Origin: JAJPXC01 sp964562375
GTDB taxonomy: Bacteria; Bacteroidota; Bacteroidia; Bacteroidales; Muribaculaceae
NCBI GenBank assembly: GCA_964562375.1
Contig: CAZLSW010000001.1
Span: 44,471 to 108,470 of the forward strand
Direction of reading: 5' to 3'
DNA: 64,000 nucleotides
Part shown: positions 33,308 through 41,882 of the stretch, piece by piece
How positions within the stretch are numbered: the first letter of the stretch is position 1
How the letters are laid out: every line of letters begins with the position of its first letter
Made by a program: the position numbers and the translations under genes
The notes under the pieces: generated by a model
Databases searched by the model: none
Told to the model about the DNA's origin: nothing
Seen by the model: the letters and a program-made list of their open reading frames with translations, nothing else

Positions 33308-34579
33308 TTATTTCATCAGATCTTGGCCAATATCGCGACGGTAGTAGGCGCCGTCGAAGGCGATGCGGGAGATGGAATCGTAGCTCTTGCGCAAGGCCGA
33401 GGGGATGTCGTCGCCAAGCGACGATACGGCCAACACGCGACCACCCGAGGTCAACAGTCGGTCGCCGTCACGCTTAGTGCCGGCGTGGAACACGGTGGAA
33501 TCCTCAGTCTCCTCCAAGCCTGTGATTTCCAGTCCCTTGGGATAGGAGCCAGGATAACCTTTTGAGGTCATGATCACGGTAACAGCAGTCGCGGGGTTCT
33601 CCTCGAGCATCAGTTGGCTCAGGGTGCCCTCCGCGGCGCCTTTCATCAGCTCAACCAGGTCGGAAGCCACTCGCAGCATCACCACCTCGGTCTCAGGGTC
33701 GCCCATGCGCACGTTGTACTCAATCACCATCGGCTCGCCGGCGACGTTGATCAGCCCCAGGAAGATGAATCCGCGATAGGTGATTCCCTCGTCGATAAGC
33801 CCCTTGACGGTGGGACGGATAATGCGCTCGTCGACCTTGGCCATAAACTCGCCATCGGCGAATGGCACGGGGCTTACGGCTCCCATACCGCCCGTGTTGG
33901 GGCCGGTATCGCCCTCGCCCACGCGCTTGTAATCCTTGGCCACGGGGAGCACGCGGTAGCCGCCGTTGCCGTCGGTGAGCACGAACACCGAGCACTCGAT
34001 GCCGCTCAGGAACTCCTCGATCACCACCGTTGCCGACGACTTGCCGAACATGCCGTCGAGCATCTCACGGAGCGACTTCTTGGCCTCGTCCAAGTCGTTG
34101 ATAATCAGCACGCCCTTACCTGCAGCCAGTCCGTCGGCTTTAAGCACGTAGGGTGCTTGCAATGACTCGAGGAACCGGTAGCCGTCATCGATGGTTTCAG
34201 CCGTGAACGATCGGTAGCGAGCCGTGGGGATGCCGTGGCTCTCCATGAACCGCTTGGCGAAATCCTTGGAGCCCTCGAGCTGGGCACCCTCCTTTGAAGG
34301 GCCAACAACCAGCACCTCCGGGCGATTGTCGCGCATCCAGTCCCAGATGCCTGCCACCAGCGGATCCTCGTTGCCCACGACCACCATGTCGATTTCTTTG
34401 TCGTCGACCACCTGGGTCACTGCCTCGAAATCGAGAGGCGACACGGCAACGTTGGTGCCGTATTGACCTGTGCCGCCGTTGCCGGGGGCGATATAAAGAT
34501 TGTCGGTGAGGGGGGATTGGGCGATTTTCCATGCGAGGGCCGATTCGCGGCCTCCCGAGCCAAGCAGTAGTATATTCAT
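33308..34579 (-). CDS. purD: Phosphoribosylamine-glycine ligase
   Basis: Second step of purine synthesis: joins glycine to phosphoribosylamine with ATP. 423 aa from MNILLLGSGGRESALAWKIA, the classic PurD N-terminus. ATP-grasp motifs include YVLKADGLAAGKGVLI and ECSVFVLTDG, and the signature is RMGDPETEVVML. A longer frame upstream passes the -7 box and is rejected. Own promoter (34598-34605). The stop is 5 bases from the operator palindrome of the toxin pair. Confidence 0.97.
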   Translation of the reverse strand: MNILLLGSGGRESALAWKIAQSPLTDNLYIAPGNGGTGQYGTNVAVSPLDFEAVTQVVDDKEIDMVVVGNEDPLVAGIWDWMRDNRPEVLVVGPSKEGAQLEGSKDFAKRFMESHGIPTARYRSFTAETIDDGYRFLESLQAPYVLKADGLAAGKGVLIINDLDEAKKSLREMLDGMFGKSSATVVIEEFLSGIECSVFVLTDGNGGYRVLPVAKDYKRVGEGDTGPNTGGMGAVSPVPFADGEFMAKVDERIIRPTVKGLIDEGITYRGFIFLGLINVAGEPMVIEYNVRMGDPETEVVMLRVASDLVELMKGAAEGTLSQLMLEENPATAVTVIMTSKGYPGSYPKGLEITGLEETEDSTVFHAGTKRDGDRLLTSGGRVLAVSSLGDDIPSALRKSYDSISRIAFDGAYYRRDIGQDLMK

Positions 34580-34597
34580 AACGCGATAATTTTCCCG

Positions 34598-34605
34598 CAA
34601 AGTTA
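34598..34605 (-). promoter_or_regulatory. purD -7 box
   Basis: Minus-strand TAACTTTG, 19 bases before the purD ATG; it argues against the longer open frame. No purine riboswitch-like structure seen. Confidence 0.7.
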
Positions 34606-34640
34606 CAACATTTTCTCTAAATAGCGAGTTTACCCTCAAT

Positions 34641-34806
34641 CAAGTAGGAAGTCGGGCCGTGCCGGCCCGACAGATAGAAAGGACGTCGGGCCGTGTCGGC
34701 CCGACAGATCAGAAAGGAAGTCGGGCCGTGCCGGCCCGACAGAAAACGTGTCCCGCCGGCACGGCGGGACATCCTACTTATAAAAGGGGACATCCTACTT
34801 ATAAAA
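34641..34806. repeat. Palindromic element cluster, 4 copies
   Basis: Three direct copies with stem GTCGGGCC/GGCCCGAC spaced about 35 bp, one inverted with GTCCCGCC/GGCGGGAC, and two tandem copies of the bare end GGGACATCCTACTTATAAAA. Overlapping open frames here are repeat artefacts. Confidence 0.92.
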
Positions 34807-34807
34807 G

Positions 34808-34843
34808 CGAGAGGAATCCCCCGCATGCGGGAAATTCCTCTCG
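34808..34843 (-). terminator. fba terminator
   Basis: CGAGAGGAAT/ATTCCTCTCG stem (34808-34817 with 34834-34843) enclosing CCGCATGCGG, 23 bases past the fba stop; the minus strand continues CTTTTAT. Confidence 0.8.
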
Positions 34844-34866
34844 TAAATGGGTGGTAAAGTGGAAGG

Positions 34867-35865
34867 TTACTCAGCCTTGCCAGCCGAACCAAGCACGTTC
34901 TCGATTTTGTGCTTGTAGAGCTTCTCCATCTCGTCGCGAGCCGGGCCCAGATACTTGCGGGGGTCAAACTCACCGGGCTTCTCGTCGAACACCTTGCGAA
35001 CGGCGGCGGTCATGGCCAGACGCGAGTCGCTGTCGATGTTGATCTTGCATACGGCGCTCTTGGCGGCCTTGCGGAGCTCCTCCTCGGGGATACCGATGGC
35101 ATCAGGCAACTTGCCACCGTGCTTGTTGATCATGTCAACATACTCCTGGGGAACCGAGCTGGAGCCGTGGAGAACGATGGGGAAACCGGGGAGCTTCTCC
35201 ATTACGGCGTCGAGCACGTCGAATGCCAATGGCGGGGGAACCAGCTTGCCCTCGGCGTTGCGAGTGCACTGCTCGGGGGTGAACTTGTAGGCGCCGTGGC
35301 TGGTGCCGATGGAGATGGCCAACGAGTCGCAACCAGTGCGGGTAGCGAAGTCGATTACCTCCTCAGGGTCGGTGTAGGTGTGGTGGTCGGCCGATACCTC
35401 GTCCTCTACGCCGGCGAGCACGCCCAGCTCACCCTCAACCGTTACGTCAAACTGGTGGGCGTAGTCAACCACTTTCTTGGTCAGGGCCACGTTCTCCTCG
35501 TAGGGCAGGTGGCTACCGTCGATCATCACCGACGAGAAACCGTTGTCGATGCACGATTTGCACAGCTCGAAGGAATCGCCGTGGTCCAAGTGAAGCACAA
35601 TTTGGGGATGCTCCCAGCCGAGCTCCTTGGCGTAGGCAACAGCGCCCTGAGCCATATAGCGCAGAAGGGTGGCGTTGGCATAGTTGCGTGCGCCCTTCGA
35701 TACCTGGAGGATTACAGGCGATTTCTCCTCGGCTGATGCCTTGATGATGGCCTGTAGCTGCTCCATGTTGTTGAAGTTGAAGGCGGGGATGGCATATCCT
35801 CCCTTGATGGCTTTGGCGAACATCTCACGGGTGTTGACCAAACCTAAGTCTTTGTAGCTTACCAT
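34867..35865 (-). CDS. fba: Fructose-bisphosphate aldolase, class II
   Basis: Zn-dependent cleavage of fructose-1,6-bisphosphate in glycolysis. 332 aa from MVSYKDLGLVNTREMFAKAI. Zn ligands and active site: QIVLHLDHGDSFE (His-His-Asp region), SVMIDGSHLPYEENV, LAISIGTSHGAYKF and IVLHGSSSVPQEYV. The upstream frame to 35985 is AT-rich and rejected. It is divergent from the XRE-cupin gene with 127 bases between starts. Confidence 0.97.
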   Translation of the reverse strand: MVSYKDLGLVNTREMFAKAIKGGYAIPAFNFNNMEQLQAIIKASAEEKSPVILQVSKGARNYANATLLRYMAQGAVAYAKELGWEHPQIVLHLDHGDSFELCKSCIDNGFSSVMIDGSHLPYEENVALTKKVVDYAHQFDVTVEGELGVLAGVEDEVSADHHTYTDPEEVIDFATRTGCDSLAISIGTSHGAYKFTPEQCTRNAEGKLVPPPLAFDVLDAVMEKLPGFPIVLHGSSSVPQEYVDMINKHGGKLPDAIGIPEEELRKAAKSAVCKINIDSDSRLAMTAAVRKVFDEKPGEFDPRKYLGPARDEMEKLYKHKIENVLGSAGKAE

Positions 35866-35962
35866 TTGAAACTTATTTATTGGTGAATTTCTGAAATTGC
35901 TATTTCCGAGCGCAAATTTACTGATTTTTTCTCTCGCGGTGAAATTTTTGGCATAAAAACCG

Positions 35963-35970
35963 TATCTTCG
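35963..35970 (+). promoter_or_regulatory. -7 box of XRE-cupin gene
   Basis: TATCTTCG, one mismatch to TAnnTTTG, 22 bases before the ATG at 35993. Confidence 0.5.
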
Positions 35971-35992
35971 CGTTATAAAAACCAATCATATT

Positions 35993-36550
35993 ATGGATGA
36001 TCATTTGCAGCAGGTAGCATCGCGCCTGCGTGGCCTGCGCGACGCTTTGGAACTTTCTATCGACGACGTGGCCCGCGCCGCCAACGTCGAGCCGTCTACT
36101 GTCGAGGAATACGAAAGCGGCTCCCGAGACATCCCCGTGAGCTTCCTCCACCGCCTCGCTGCCGCCTACGGCGTGGAGTTGACCGCTTTGCTCTTTGGAG
36201 AGGAGCCCAAAATGGCCTCTTATTTCGTCACCCGAGCCGGAAAAGGCGTCAAGGCCGAGCGCACCAAGGTGTACTCCTACCAGGACATCGCCGCCGGTTT
36301 CGCCCATCGCAAGCTTGCCCCATTCATTGTCACCGTCGAGCCGAAAAAGGGCCAAGGCGACGTCCATCTGAACACTCACCAGGGTCACGAGTTCAACTAC
36401 GTCCTCGAGGGCGAGATGGAAATCACCATCGGCTCCAAGAAGATCAAGCTCTCCCCGGGCGACTCTATCATGTTTGACGCCTCGCGTCCCCACGGTATGC
36501 TTACCCTGGGCGACCAGCCCGTGCGTTTCCTCGCCATCATCACCAATTAA
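35993..36550 (+). CDS. XRE-family regulator with C-terminal cupin
   Basis: 185 aa. Residues 5-65 form a Cro/CI helix-turn-helix (VASRLRGLRDALELSIDDVA, VEPSTVEEYESGSRDIP). Residues 110-185 form a cupin with DVHLNTHQGHEFNYVLEGEM, MEITIGSKKIKLSPGDSIMF and SRPHGMLTLGD, including the His/Glu metal-site positions. The cupin would sense a small molecule. The acyl-CoA synthetase gene follows on the same strand after a repeat spacer and is the likely regulated partner; XRE-cupin plus AMP-ligase pairs are common in Bacteroidales. Confidence 0.9.
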   Translation: MDDHLQQVASRLRGLRDALELSIDDVARAANVEPSTVEEYESGSRDIPVSFLHRLAAAYGVELTALLFGEEPKMASYFVTRAGKGVKAERTKVYSYQDIAAGFAHRKLAPFIVTVEPKKGQGDVHLNTHQGHEFNYVLEGEMEITIGSKKIKLSPGDSIMFDASRPHGMLTLGDQPVRFLAIITN

Positions 36551-36569
36551 TCCTCACCTCGTTTCCTCG

Positions 36570-36656
36570 ATAGTCGTGCACTCGTGTATTCGTGCATTCG
36601 TGCATTCGAAAAATCACCCCTCTTTCTGAAAACTGAAAACTGAAAACTGAAAGCTC
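36570..36656. repeat. 8-bp (CGTGCATT) and 7-bp (CTGAAAA) arrays
   Basis: Degenerate TCGTGCAT octamers followed by four CTGAAAA heptamers, between the regulator and the acyl-CoA synthetase genes. Confidence 0.85.
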
Positions 36657-36662
36657 CCTTAT

Positions 36663-38327
36663 ATGCTCGAAAGATTCCTCGATAAAACCCAATTCTCCTC
36701 CTACGACGACTTCATGGAGAATTTCCATGTCAACGTCCCGGAAAATTTCAATTTCGGCTACGACGTGGTCGACGCCTGGGCCGCTGAAGACCCCACGCGC
36801 CCGGCCCTGTTGTGGACCAACGAGGCTGGCGAGGAGCGCCGATTCACCTTCGCCGACCTCAAGCGCGACTCCGACGCCACCGCATCGTTCTTTCAGGAGC
36901 TGGGCATAGGCCGCGGCGACCGCGTGATGCTCATTCTCAAGCGCCACTACCCATTCTGGTGGGCCATCACCGCCCTCCACAAGTTAGGTGCGGTCGTCAT
37001 CCCCGCCACCCACCTGTTGACCGAAAAAGATATCATCTACCGCTGCGAGCGAGCCGATATCAAGGCGATTGTGGCCTCCGGCGACCCCATCGTCACCGGC
37101 CATATCGACAAGGCCCTTCCACAATGCCCTTCGGTAAAGTACAGGATTTCAACCGGTCCGCTGGTCCCCGAGGGCTGGCTCGACTTCAACACTGGCGTGG
37201 AATTGGCCCCCGAGTTCAAGCGTCCCGAGCATCCCAACACCAACGACGACATCTCGCTGCTCTACTTCACCTCCGGCACCACCGGCGAGCCCAAAATGGT
37301 GGCCCACGATTTCACCTACCCCTTGGGCCACATAATCACAGCCTCCTACTGGCACAACCTCCATCCCGGATCGCTGCATCTCACCCTGGCCGACACCGGT
37401 TGGGGTAAGGCCGTATGGGGGAAACTTTATGGCCAATGGATCGCTGGCGCCGAGGTCTTTGTCTACGACTTCGAGAAATTCGAGCCAGTGGATGTCCTGG
37501 AGATGATCCACAAGTACAAAATCACCTCCTTCTGCGCCCCTCCCACGGTGTTCCGCTTCCTCATTCGCGAGGACCTCACGAAATACGACATATCATCCCT
37601 GAAATATTGCACCATCGCCGGCGAGGCCCTCAACCCCTCGGTCTACGAGCAGTGGCTTAAATTGACGGGAATCAAACTTATGGAGGGCTTTGGCCAGACC
37701 GAGACCACCCTCACCATCGCCACTTATCCCTGGCTCGAGCCAAAGCCCGGCTCCATGGGCAAGAAAGGACCGGAATACGACATCGACCTCCTCACCCCCG
37801 ACGGCCGCTGGGCCGAGGACGGCGAGCAGGGAGAAATCGTGGTTAAGCTCCCCAAGGACGGCCACAAGCCCCTGGGATTGTTCAAGGAGTACCTGCGCGA
37901 CCCGCAGCTCACCGCTGAGGCCATCAACAATGGCGTCTATCACACGGGCGACGTGGCTTGGAGAGACGAGGATGGGTACTACTGGTTCGTTGGGCGCACC
38001 GACGACGTTATCAAGTCGTCAGGCTATCGTATTGGCCCGTTCGAGGTCGAGTCGGCCCTCATGACCCATCCCGCCGTGGTGGAGTGCGCCATCACCGGCG
38101 TCCCCGACGACATCCGCGGCCAGGTGGTGAAAGCCACTATCGTCCTCGCCAAGGACTACGTGGAACGCGCCAAGACCGAGGGTGAAAAGCTCATCAAGGA
38201 GATACAGAACCACGTAAAGCGCGTCACGGCCCCCTATAAATATCCCCGAATCATCGAATTCGTCAAAGAGCTCCCCAAAACCATCAGCGGCAAAATACGC
38301 CGTGTGGAAATCCGCGACAAAAAATAG
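36663..38327 (+). CDS. AMP-dependent short/medium-chain acyl-CoA synthetase
   Basis: 554 aa acetyl-CoA-synthetase-like enzyme. P-loop LLYFTSGTTGEPKMVAHDFT, LMEGFGQTETTLTIATYPWL, GVYHTGDVAWRDEDGYYWFV followed by GRTDDVIKSSGYRIGPFEVE, and the catalytic Lys in LPKTISGKIRRVEIR. This pattern is that of the AcsM/MACS group, using acetate to medium-chain or aromatic acids. Its partner is the XRE-cupin regulator immediately upstream. The start ATG at 36663 (MLERFLDKTQFSSYDDFMEN) is typical. Confidence 0.93.
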   Translation: MLERFLDKTQFSSYDDFMENFHVNVPENFNFGYDVVDAWAAEDPTRPALLWTNEAGEERRFTFADLKRDSDATASFFQELGIGRGDRVMLILKRHYPFWWAITALHKLGAVVIPATHLLTEKDIIYRCERADIKAIVASGDPIVTGHIDKALPQCPSVKYRISTGPLVPEGWLDFNTGVELAPEFKRPEHPNTNDDISLLYFTSGTTGEPKMVAHDFTYPLGHIITASYWHNLHPGSLHLTLADTGWGKAVWGKLYGQWIAGAEVFVYDFEKFEPVDVLEMIHKYKITSFCAPPTVFRFLIREDLTKYDISSLKYCTIAGEALNPSVYEQWLKLTGIKLMEGFGQTETTLTIATYPWLEPKPGSMGKKGPEYDIDLLTPDGRWAEDGEQGEIVVKLPKDGHKPLGLFKEYLRDPQLTAEAINNGVYHTGDVAWRDEDGYYWFVGRTDDVIKSSGYRIGPFEVESALMTHPAVVECAITGVPDDIRGQVVKATIVLAKDYVERAKTEGEKLIKEIQNHVKRVTAPYKYPRIIEFVKELPKTISGKIRRVEIRDKK

Positions 38328-38333
38328 CAGTAC

Positions 38334-38432
38334 GATCAAGCCACCGTGCCCCGCGGTCAGAAAGGAAGCCGGGCCGTGTCGGCCCGGCAGTATAAACAAG
38401 CCACCGTGCCCCGCGGTTTGCCGCGGTGGTCT
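38334..38432. repeat. Nested palindromic elements
   Basis: A half family-2 copy (CAAGCCACCGTGCCCCGCGG) is broken off by a family-1 copy with stem GCCGGGCC/GGCCCGGC, then a full family-2 copy follows. This looks like one element inserted in or beside another. Confidence 0.8.
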
Positions 38433-38483
38433 TCCCCCCAGTTCGATTTCCCTCGATTTCCCCCGATTTCAGTCGAAAAAATT

Positions 38484-39599
38484 ATGAAATATTCCCGCCT
38501 AGCCGTCAAAATCGGCTCCAACGTCCTCTCCCGCCCCGACGGCACCCTCGACATCACCCGAATGAGCGCCCTGGTCGACCAAGTGGCCGAGCTGCGTCGC
38601 ATGGGTCTCGACATCGTCATGATCTCATCGGGAGCAGTCGCCGCCGGCCGCTCCGAGCTCAGAAAGGATGTCGGGCCGTGTCGGCCCGACAGAGACACGC
38701 CAAAACCCCTCGACTCCGTCTCCCAGCGACAGCTCTTCTCAGCCGTCGGCCAAGCCAAATTAATCAACCGCTACTACGAGCTCTTCCGCGACCACGGCCT
38801 ATCCTGCGGCCAGGTCCTCACCACCAAAGAAAACTTCTCCACCCGCCGCCATTACCTCAACCAAAAGCACTGCATGGAGGTAATGCTCGCCGCTGGCGTC
38901 ATTCCTATCGTCAACGAAAACGACACCGTGTCGCTCACCGAACTGATGTTCACCGACAACGACGAGCTCTCGGGCCTGATCGCCGCCATGATGGGCATGG
39001 ACGTTTTGGTGATCCTAAGCAATATAGATGGTGTATACGACGGCGATCCCGCCGACCCGGAGTCGCGTCTTATCACCGACGTGGCTCCGGTTGACGACCC
39101 CACGCGCTACGTGCAAGCGGCCAAATCCTCGCTCGGCCGCGGGGGGATGGGCACCAAGATGCGCATCGCCCGCAAGGTGGCCTCCGAGGGCCTCGATGTG
39201 ATTATCGCCAACGGCAAACGCCCCAACATCCTCATCGACCTTATCTCGCGTGACGACACCCCCTGCACCGTCTTCCACGCCGCTGCCGTCGAGCCCTCGA
39301 GCGTTAAGAAATGGATTGCCCACAGCGAGGGATTCGCCAAGGGTGAGGTGCATGTCAACCAAGGCGCTGCCGACGCGCTCCTCTCAGGCACCGGCGCCAG
39401 CCTTTTGGCTGTAGGAGTTACCCGCATTGTGGGCGATTGGGAAAAGGACGACGTCGTGAAAGTAATCGCCCCCGATGGCCGCCAGATCGCCCTCGGCCGA
39501 GTCAGCTACTCCTCGTCCACTACTGCCAAGGTAATGGGCCGCACAGGCCAGCGCCCAGTAATCCACAGCGATTACCTCTACCTCGAAGGCTGCCCTTAA
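38484..39599 (+). CDS. proB: Glutamate 5-kinase with PUA domain and palindromic insert
   Basis: First step of proline synthesis. About 371 aa from MKYSRLAVKIGSNVLSRPDG, the canonical start. Kinase motifs: VMISSGAVAAGRSEL, QLFSAVGQAKLINRYYELF, VIPIVNENDTVS and GRGGMGTKMRIARKVA; a C-terminal PUA domain follows from about residue 285 (HVNQGAADALLSGTGASLLA). After GRSEL the 14 residues RKDVGPCRPDRDTP are encoded by a palindromic element at 38661-38692; they sit in the loop that in family members reads straight into DSVSQRQL. Frame and catalytic motifs are kept. The longer frame to 38346 runs through upstream repeats and is rejected. Confidence 0.95.
   Translation: MKYSRLAVKIGSNVLSRPDGTLDITRMSALVDQVAELRRMGLDIVMISSGAVAAGRSELRKDVGPCRPDRDTPKPLDSVSQRQLFSAVGQAKLINRYYELFRDHGLSCGQVLTTKENFSTRRHYLNQKHCMEVMLAAGVIPIVNENDTVSLTELMFTDNDELSGLIAAMMGMDVLVILSNIDGVYDGDPADPESRLITDVAPVDDPTRYVQAAKSSLGRGGMGTKMRIARKVASEGLDVIIANGKRPNILIDLISRDDTPCTVFHAAAVEPSSVKKWIAHSEGFAKGEVHVNQGAADALLSGTGASLLAVGVTRIVGDWEKDDVVKVIAPDGRQIALGRVSYSSSTTAKVMGRTGQRPVIHSDYLYLEGCP
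38661..38692. repeat. Palindromic element inside proB
   Basis: 32 bp beginning AGAAAGGATGTCGGGCC, with perfect stem GTCGGGCC/GGCCCGAC. It differs by one base from the copy inside the symporter gene at 40447-40478. Confidence 0.92.
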
Positions 39600-39601
39600 T
39601 G

Positions 39602-39650
39602 CTTTAAAGGTTTAATGATTTAAATCCTTATAGCTTTAAGGCTTTAAGGC
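39602..39650. repeat. 8-bp array (CTTTAAGG), partly coding
   Basis: Degenerate TTTAAAGG/CTTTAAGG words between proB and the convergent symporter gene; its right part encodes the last symporter residues (LKALKL) and the TAA stop. Confidence 0.75.
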
Positions 39651-40812
39651 TGAGGCGATCCACCAGCGTCGCCAGCGCGCAATCCCCCGTGACGTTACAC
39701 GCCGTCCCGAAATTATCCATCGCGATATACAACGCGATCATCAACGCATTCATCTCCTCGGTAAAGCCAAGGATTGACGACAAGATGCCCAATGAAGCCA
39801 TAATCGCGCCGCCTGGGATACCCGGCGCGGCCACAATCGCTATACCCAGCATCGCGGCCAGTTGCAGGAACATCCCCGCGTCGTAGGGCACGCCCTGGTA
39901 AATCATCAACGCCAGCGCGCACGCCACGATTTTCAGTGCCGAGCCGCTCATGTGGATTGTCGCGCATAGGGGGATAACAAAACCCGCCACGCTCTCGTTG
40001 ACACCCGTCTTGATTGTCTGCTTCAGCGTCACTGGTATCGTGGCGGCTGAGCTCTGCGTGCCCAGCGCGGTCATATACGCCGGAAGCATCGTGCGCAGCA
40101 TCTTCAGCGGATTCCGCTTGGCGGCCGCTCCCGCGATGCTGTATTGCAGCAACAAGATGCCGATATGAAGCACGAAAATCACCGCGATCACCTTCACGAA
40201 CGTCTGCAGGATCGCTCCCACCTGCCCCTCCATGGTCATCGTAAGGAAGATTCCGAAGATGTACACCGGCAGCAACGGGATTATCACGCCGCGGATGGTC
40301 AAGTCGATGATGTCGCGAAATTGTCGGGCCGCTTTGCTCAGACCGTCAGCGTGGGTGTAAGCTATGCCGATGCCCACGGTGAACGACAGCACAAGCGCGG
40401 TCATCACCCCCATCGGCGCCGGTATCTCCACCGTGAACCACGGCTTAGAAAGGATGTCGGGCCGTGTCGGTCCGACAGTATAGGCCCCCTCAGGTGAAAT
40501 GATATCCGGGAAAATCGCCGCGCCGGTAAAATATGAAATCGCGCCCGCGAGGAACGTCGCCGAATAGGCAAGCACCACGGTTGTTAGCAGCATCTTGCCG
40601 GCACCGCGCCCGATGTCGCCGATTGCCGGCGTGACAAAGCCGATGATAATCAGCGGAATAAGGAACCCCAGGAACTGGCCGAAAATACCGTTGAATGTGG
40701 CGCACAGAGCCGCCAACCACCCCGGCGCCACCATTCCCGCGCCTATTCCCAGCGCGATAGCTATTATAATGCGGGGAAGCAACCCCATCTTGGTTAACGC
40801 TTTGAAACTCAT
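39628..40812 (-). CDS. Dicarboxylate/amino acid:cation symporter with palindromic insert
   Basis: SDS/DAACS-family carrier, about 394 aa from MSFKALTKMGLLPRIIIAIA. It has eight membrane spans plus two re-entrant loops; family motifs include ALGTQSSAATIPVTL (HP1 serine-rich loop) and CALATLVDRLSLKALKL near the end; MDNFGTACNVTGDCA replaces the more usual DRxRT segment. The substrate could be a C4-dicarboxylate, Ser/Thr or Glu. In the loop after PDIISPEGAY, VGPTRPDILSK is encoded by a palindromic element; it falls in an extramembrane loop, so function may be retained. The C-terminal residues derive from an 8-bp array. Confidence 0.92.
   Translation of the reverse strand: MSFKALTKMGLLPRIIIAIALGIGAGMVAPGWLAALCATFNGIFGQFLGFLIPLIIIGFVTPAIGDIGRGAGKMLLTTVVLAYSATFLAGAISYFTGAAIFPDIISPEGAYTVGPTRPDILSKPWFTVEIPAPMGVMTALVLSFTVGIGIAYTHADGLSKAARQFRDIIDLTIRGVIIPLLPVYIFGIFLTMTMEGQVGAILQTFVKVIAVIFVLHIGILLLQYSIAGAAAKRNPLKMLRTMLPAYMTALGTQSSAATIPVTLKQTIKTGVNESVAGFVIPLCATIHMSGSALKIVACALALMIYQGVPYDAGMFLQLAAMLGIAIVAAPGIPGGAIMASLGILSSILGFTEEMNALMIALYIAMDNFGTACNVTGDCALATLVDRLSLKALKL
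40447..40478. repeat. Palindromic element inside symporter gene
   Basis: AGAAAGGATGTCGGGCC start, stem GTCGGGCC/GGTCCGAC with one changed base. Read on the minus strand as VGPTRPDILS. Confidence 0.92.
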
Positions 40813-40851
40813 ATTCCTAAAACGCAGAAATCCCCCGCTTATTGCCTTAGC

Positions 40852-40966
40852 TAAGTAAGTAGGAAGTCCCGCCGTGCCGGCGGGACAGCTCAAGTAGGAA
40901 GTCCCGCCGTGCCGGCGGGACAGTTTTCTCTGGCGGGCCGTGCCGGCCCGCCTTCCTTTCTAAATG
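40852..40966. repeat. Palindromic element cluster, 3 copies
   Basis: Two direct copies with left end AAGTAGGAAGT and stem GTCCCGCC/GGCGGGAC, then one with GGCGGGCC/GGCCCGCC. The remaining spacer to 41111 is AT-rich with no gene. Confidence 0.9.
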
Positions 40967-41111
40967 AGGGATACCCCTTGTAACAATCCTGTAACAAAAA
41001 ATCTCAAAATTTAATCATCAGTTATTCAATTATTTATCCTTAAAAATCCCTATCTCTTAAAATTTTTAACAAAAAATATTTGTAAAATTATTTGCACAGA
41101 AAAATATTTTG

Positions 41112-41119
41112 TATATTTG
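41112..41119 (+). promoter_or_regulatory. -7 box of sigma gene
   Basis: TATATTTG; a TTTG at 41091-41094 could be the -33 box (spacer 17, short). The leader would be about 70 nt. Confidence 0.55.
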
Positions 41120-41196
41120 AGACGTGAAACGGAAAAATCGACTATTTACCCTATCGCGCTATTTACTAATTTCTATTCATCTAAAACTTCACTACT

Positions 41197-41700
41197 ATGG
41201 GCTCCTCTAAATTCCAATCCAATCTCATGAAGCTGCAAAGCAATATGCTCAACTTCGCTTATATGCTTACCGCCAACCGCGACGACGCTTACGACCTCCT
41301 CCAGGACACCACCCTCAAAGCTCTCGACAACGAAGAGAAGTACATCGACAACACCAACTTCAAAGGCTGGGTGTTCACCATCATGCGCAACATCTTCATC
41401 AACAATTACCGCCGCGTGGCCCGCGCAGCCACTGTTGTCGACTCCACCGAAAACCTCTACCACCTGAATCTCTCCCAGGATTCAGGCTTGGAAACTCCCG
41501 AAGGCGCCTTTGGCGCCAAGGAGATCACTCAATACCTGAGCGAGTTTCCCGACGAATATCGCGTTCCTTTCTCGATGCACGTCGCCGGCTACAAGTACAA
41601 CGAGATCGCCGAGAAGATGAACCTCCCCCTTGGCACCGTCAAGAGCCGCATCTTCTTCGCCCGCCAGCGCCTCCAGAAGCGTTTCGCCGATTACCGCTAA
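41197..41700 (+). CDS. ECF-type RNA polymerase sigma factor
   Basis: 167 aa. Region 2: AYMLTANRDDAYDLLQDTTL and NFKGWVFTIMRNIFINNYRR; region 4: FSMHVAGYKYNEIAEKMNLP and LGTVKSRIFFARQRLQKRFA. The length is normal. No anti-sigma gene is adjacent, which is common for the stress-type sigma factors of Bacteroidales that lack a dedicated anti-sigma. Downstream on the other strand is the capsid-like gene. Its TAA is part of CTAAGTAGGA, the end of a palindromic element. Confidence 0.95.
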   Translation: MGSSKFQSNLMKLQSNMLNFAYMLTANRDDAYDLLQDTTLKALDNEEKYIDNTNFKGWVFTIMRNIFINNYRRVARAATVVDSTENLYHLNLSQDSGLETPEGAFGAKEITQYLSEFPDEYRVPFSMHVAGYKYNEIAEKMNLPLGTVKSRIFFARQRLQKRFADYR

Positions 41701-41845
41701 GTAGGAGGTCCCGCCGTGCCGGCGCCCCAGCTTAAGTAGGAAGTCCCGCCGTGCCGGCGCCCCAGCTTAAGTAGGAAGCTGGGCCGTGTCGGCCCAGCAG
41801 TATCAACAAGCCACTGTGCCCCGCGGTTTGCCGCGGTGGTCTCCT
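41698..41845. repeat. Palindromic elements after sigma gene
   Basis: Two direct copies with right arms altered to GGCGCCCC (stems broken), one with stem GCTGGGCC/GGCCCAGC, then a family-2 copy (CAAGCCACTGTGCCCCGCGG ... CCGCGGTGGT). The first begins at the sigma stop codon. Confidence 0.9.
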
Positions 41846-41882
41846 GAAAAAGCCCCCATAGTTACTTAAATACGCAATTGAA

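Noticed and set aside
34580..34639. Longer PurD start (MRVNSLFRENVV)
   Set aside because: It would include the TAACTTTG -7 box in coding sequence; MNILLLGSGG is the universal PurD start.
34617..34973. 118-codon minus-strand frame near fba
   Set aside because: Made of palindromic-element translations (LSGRHGPTS-like words) and antisense to nothing conserved; no plausible protein.
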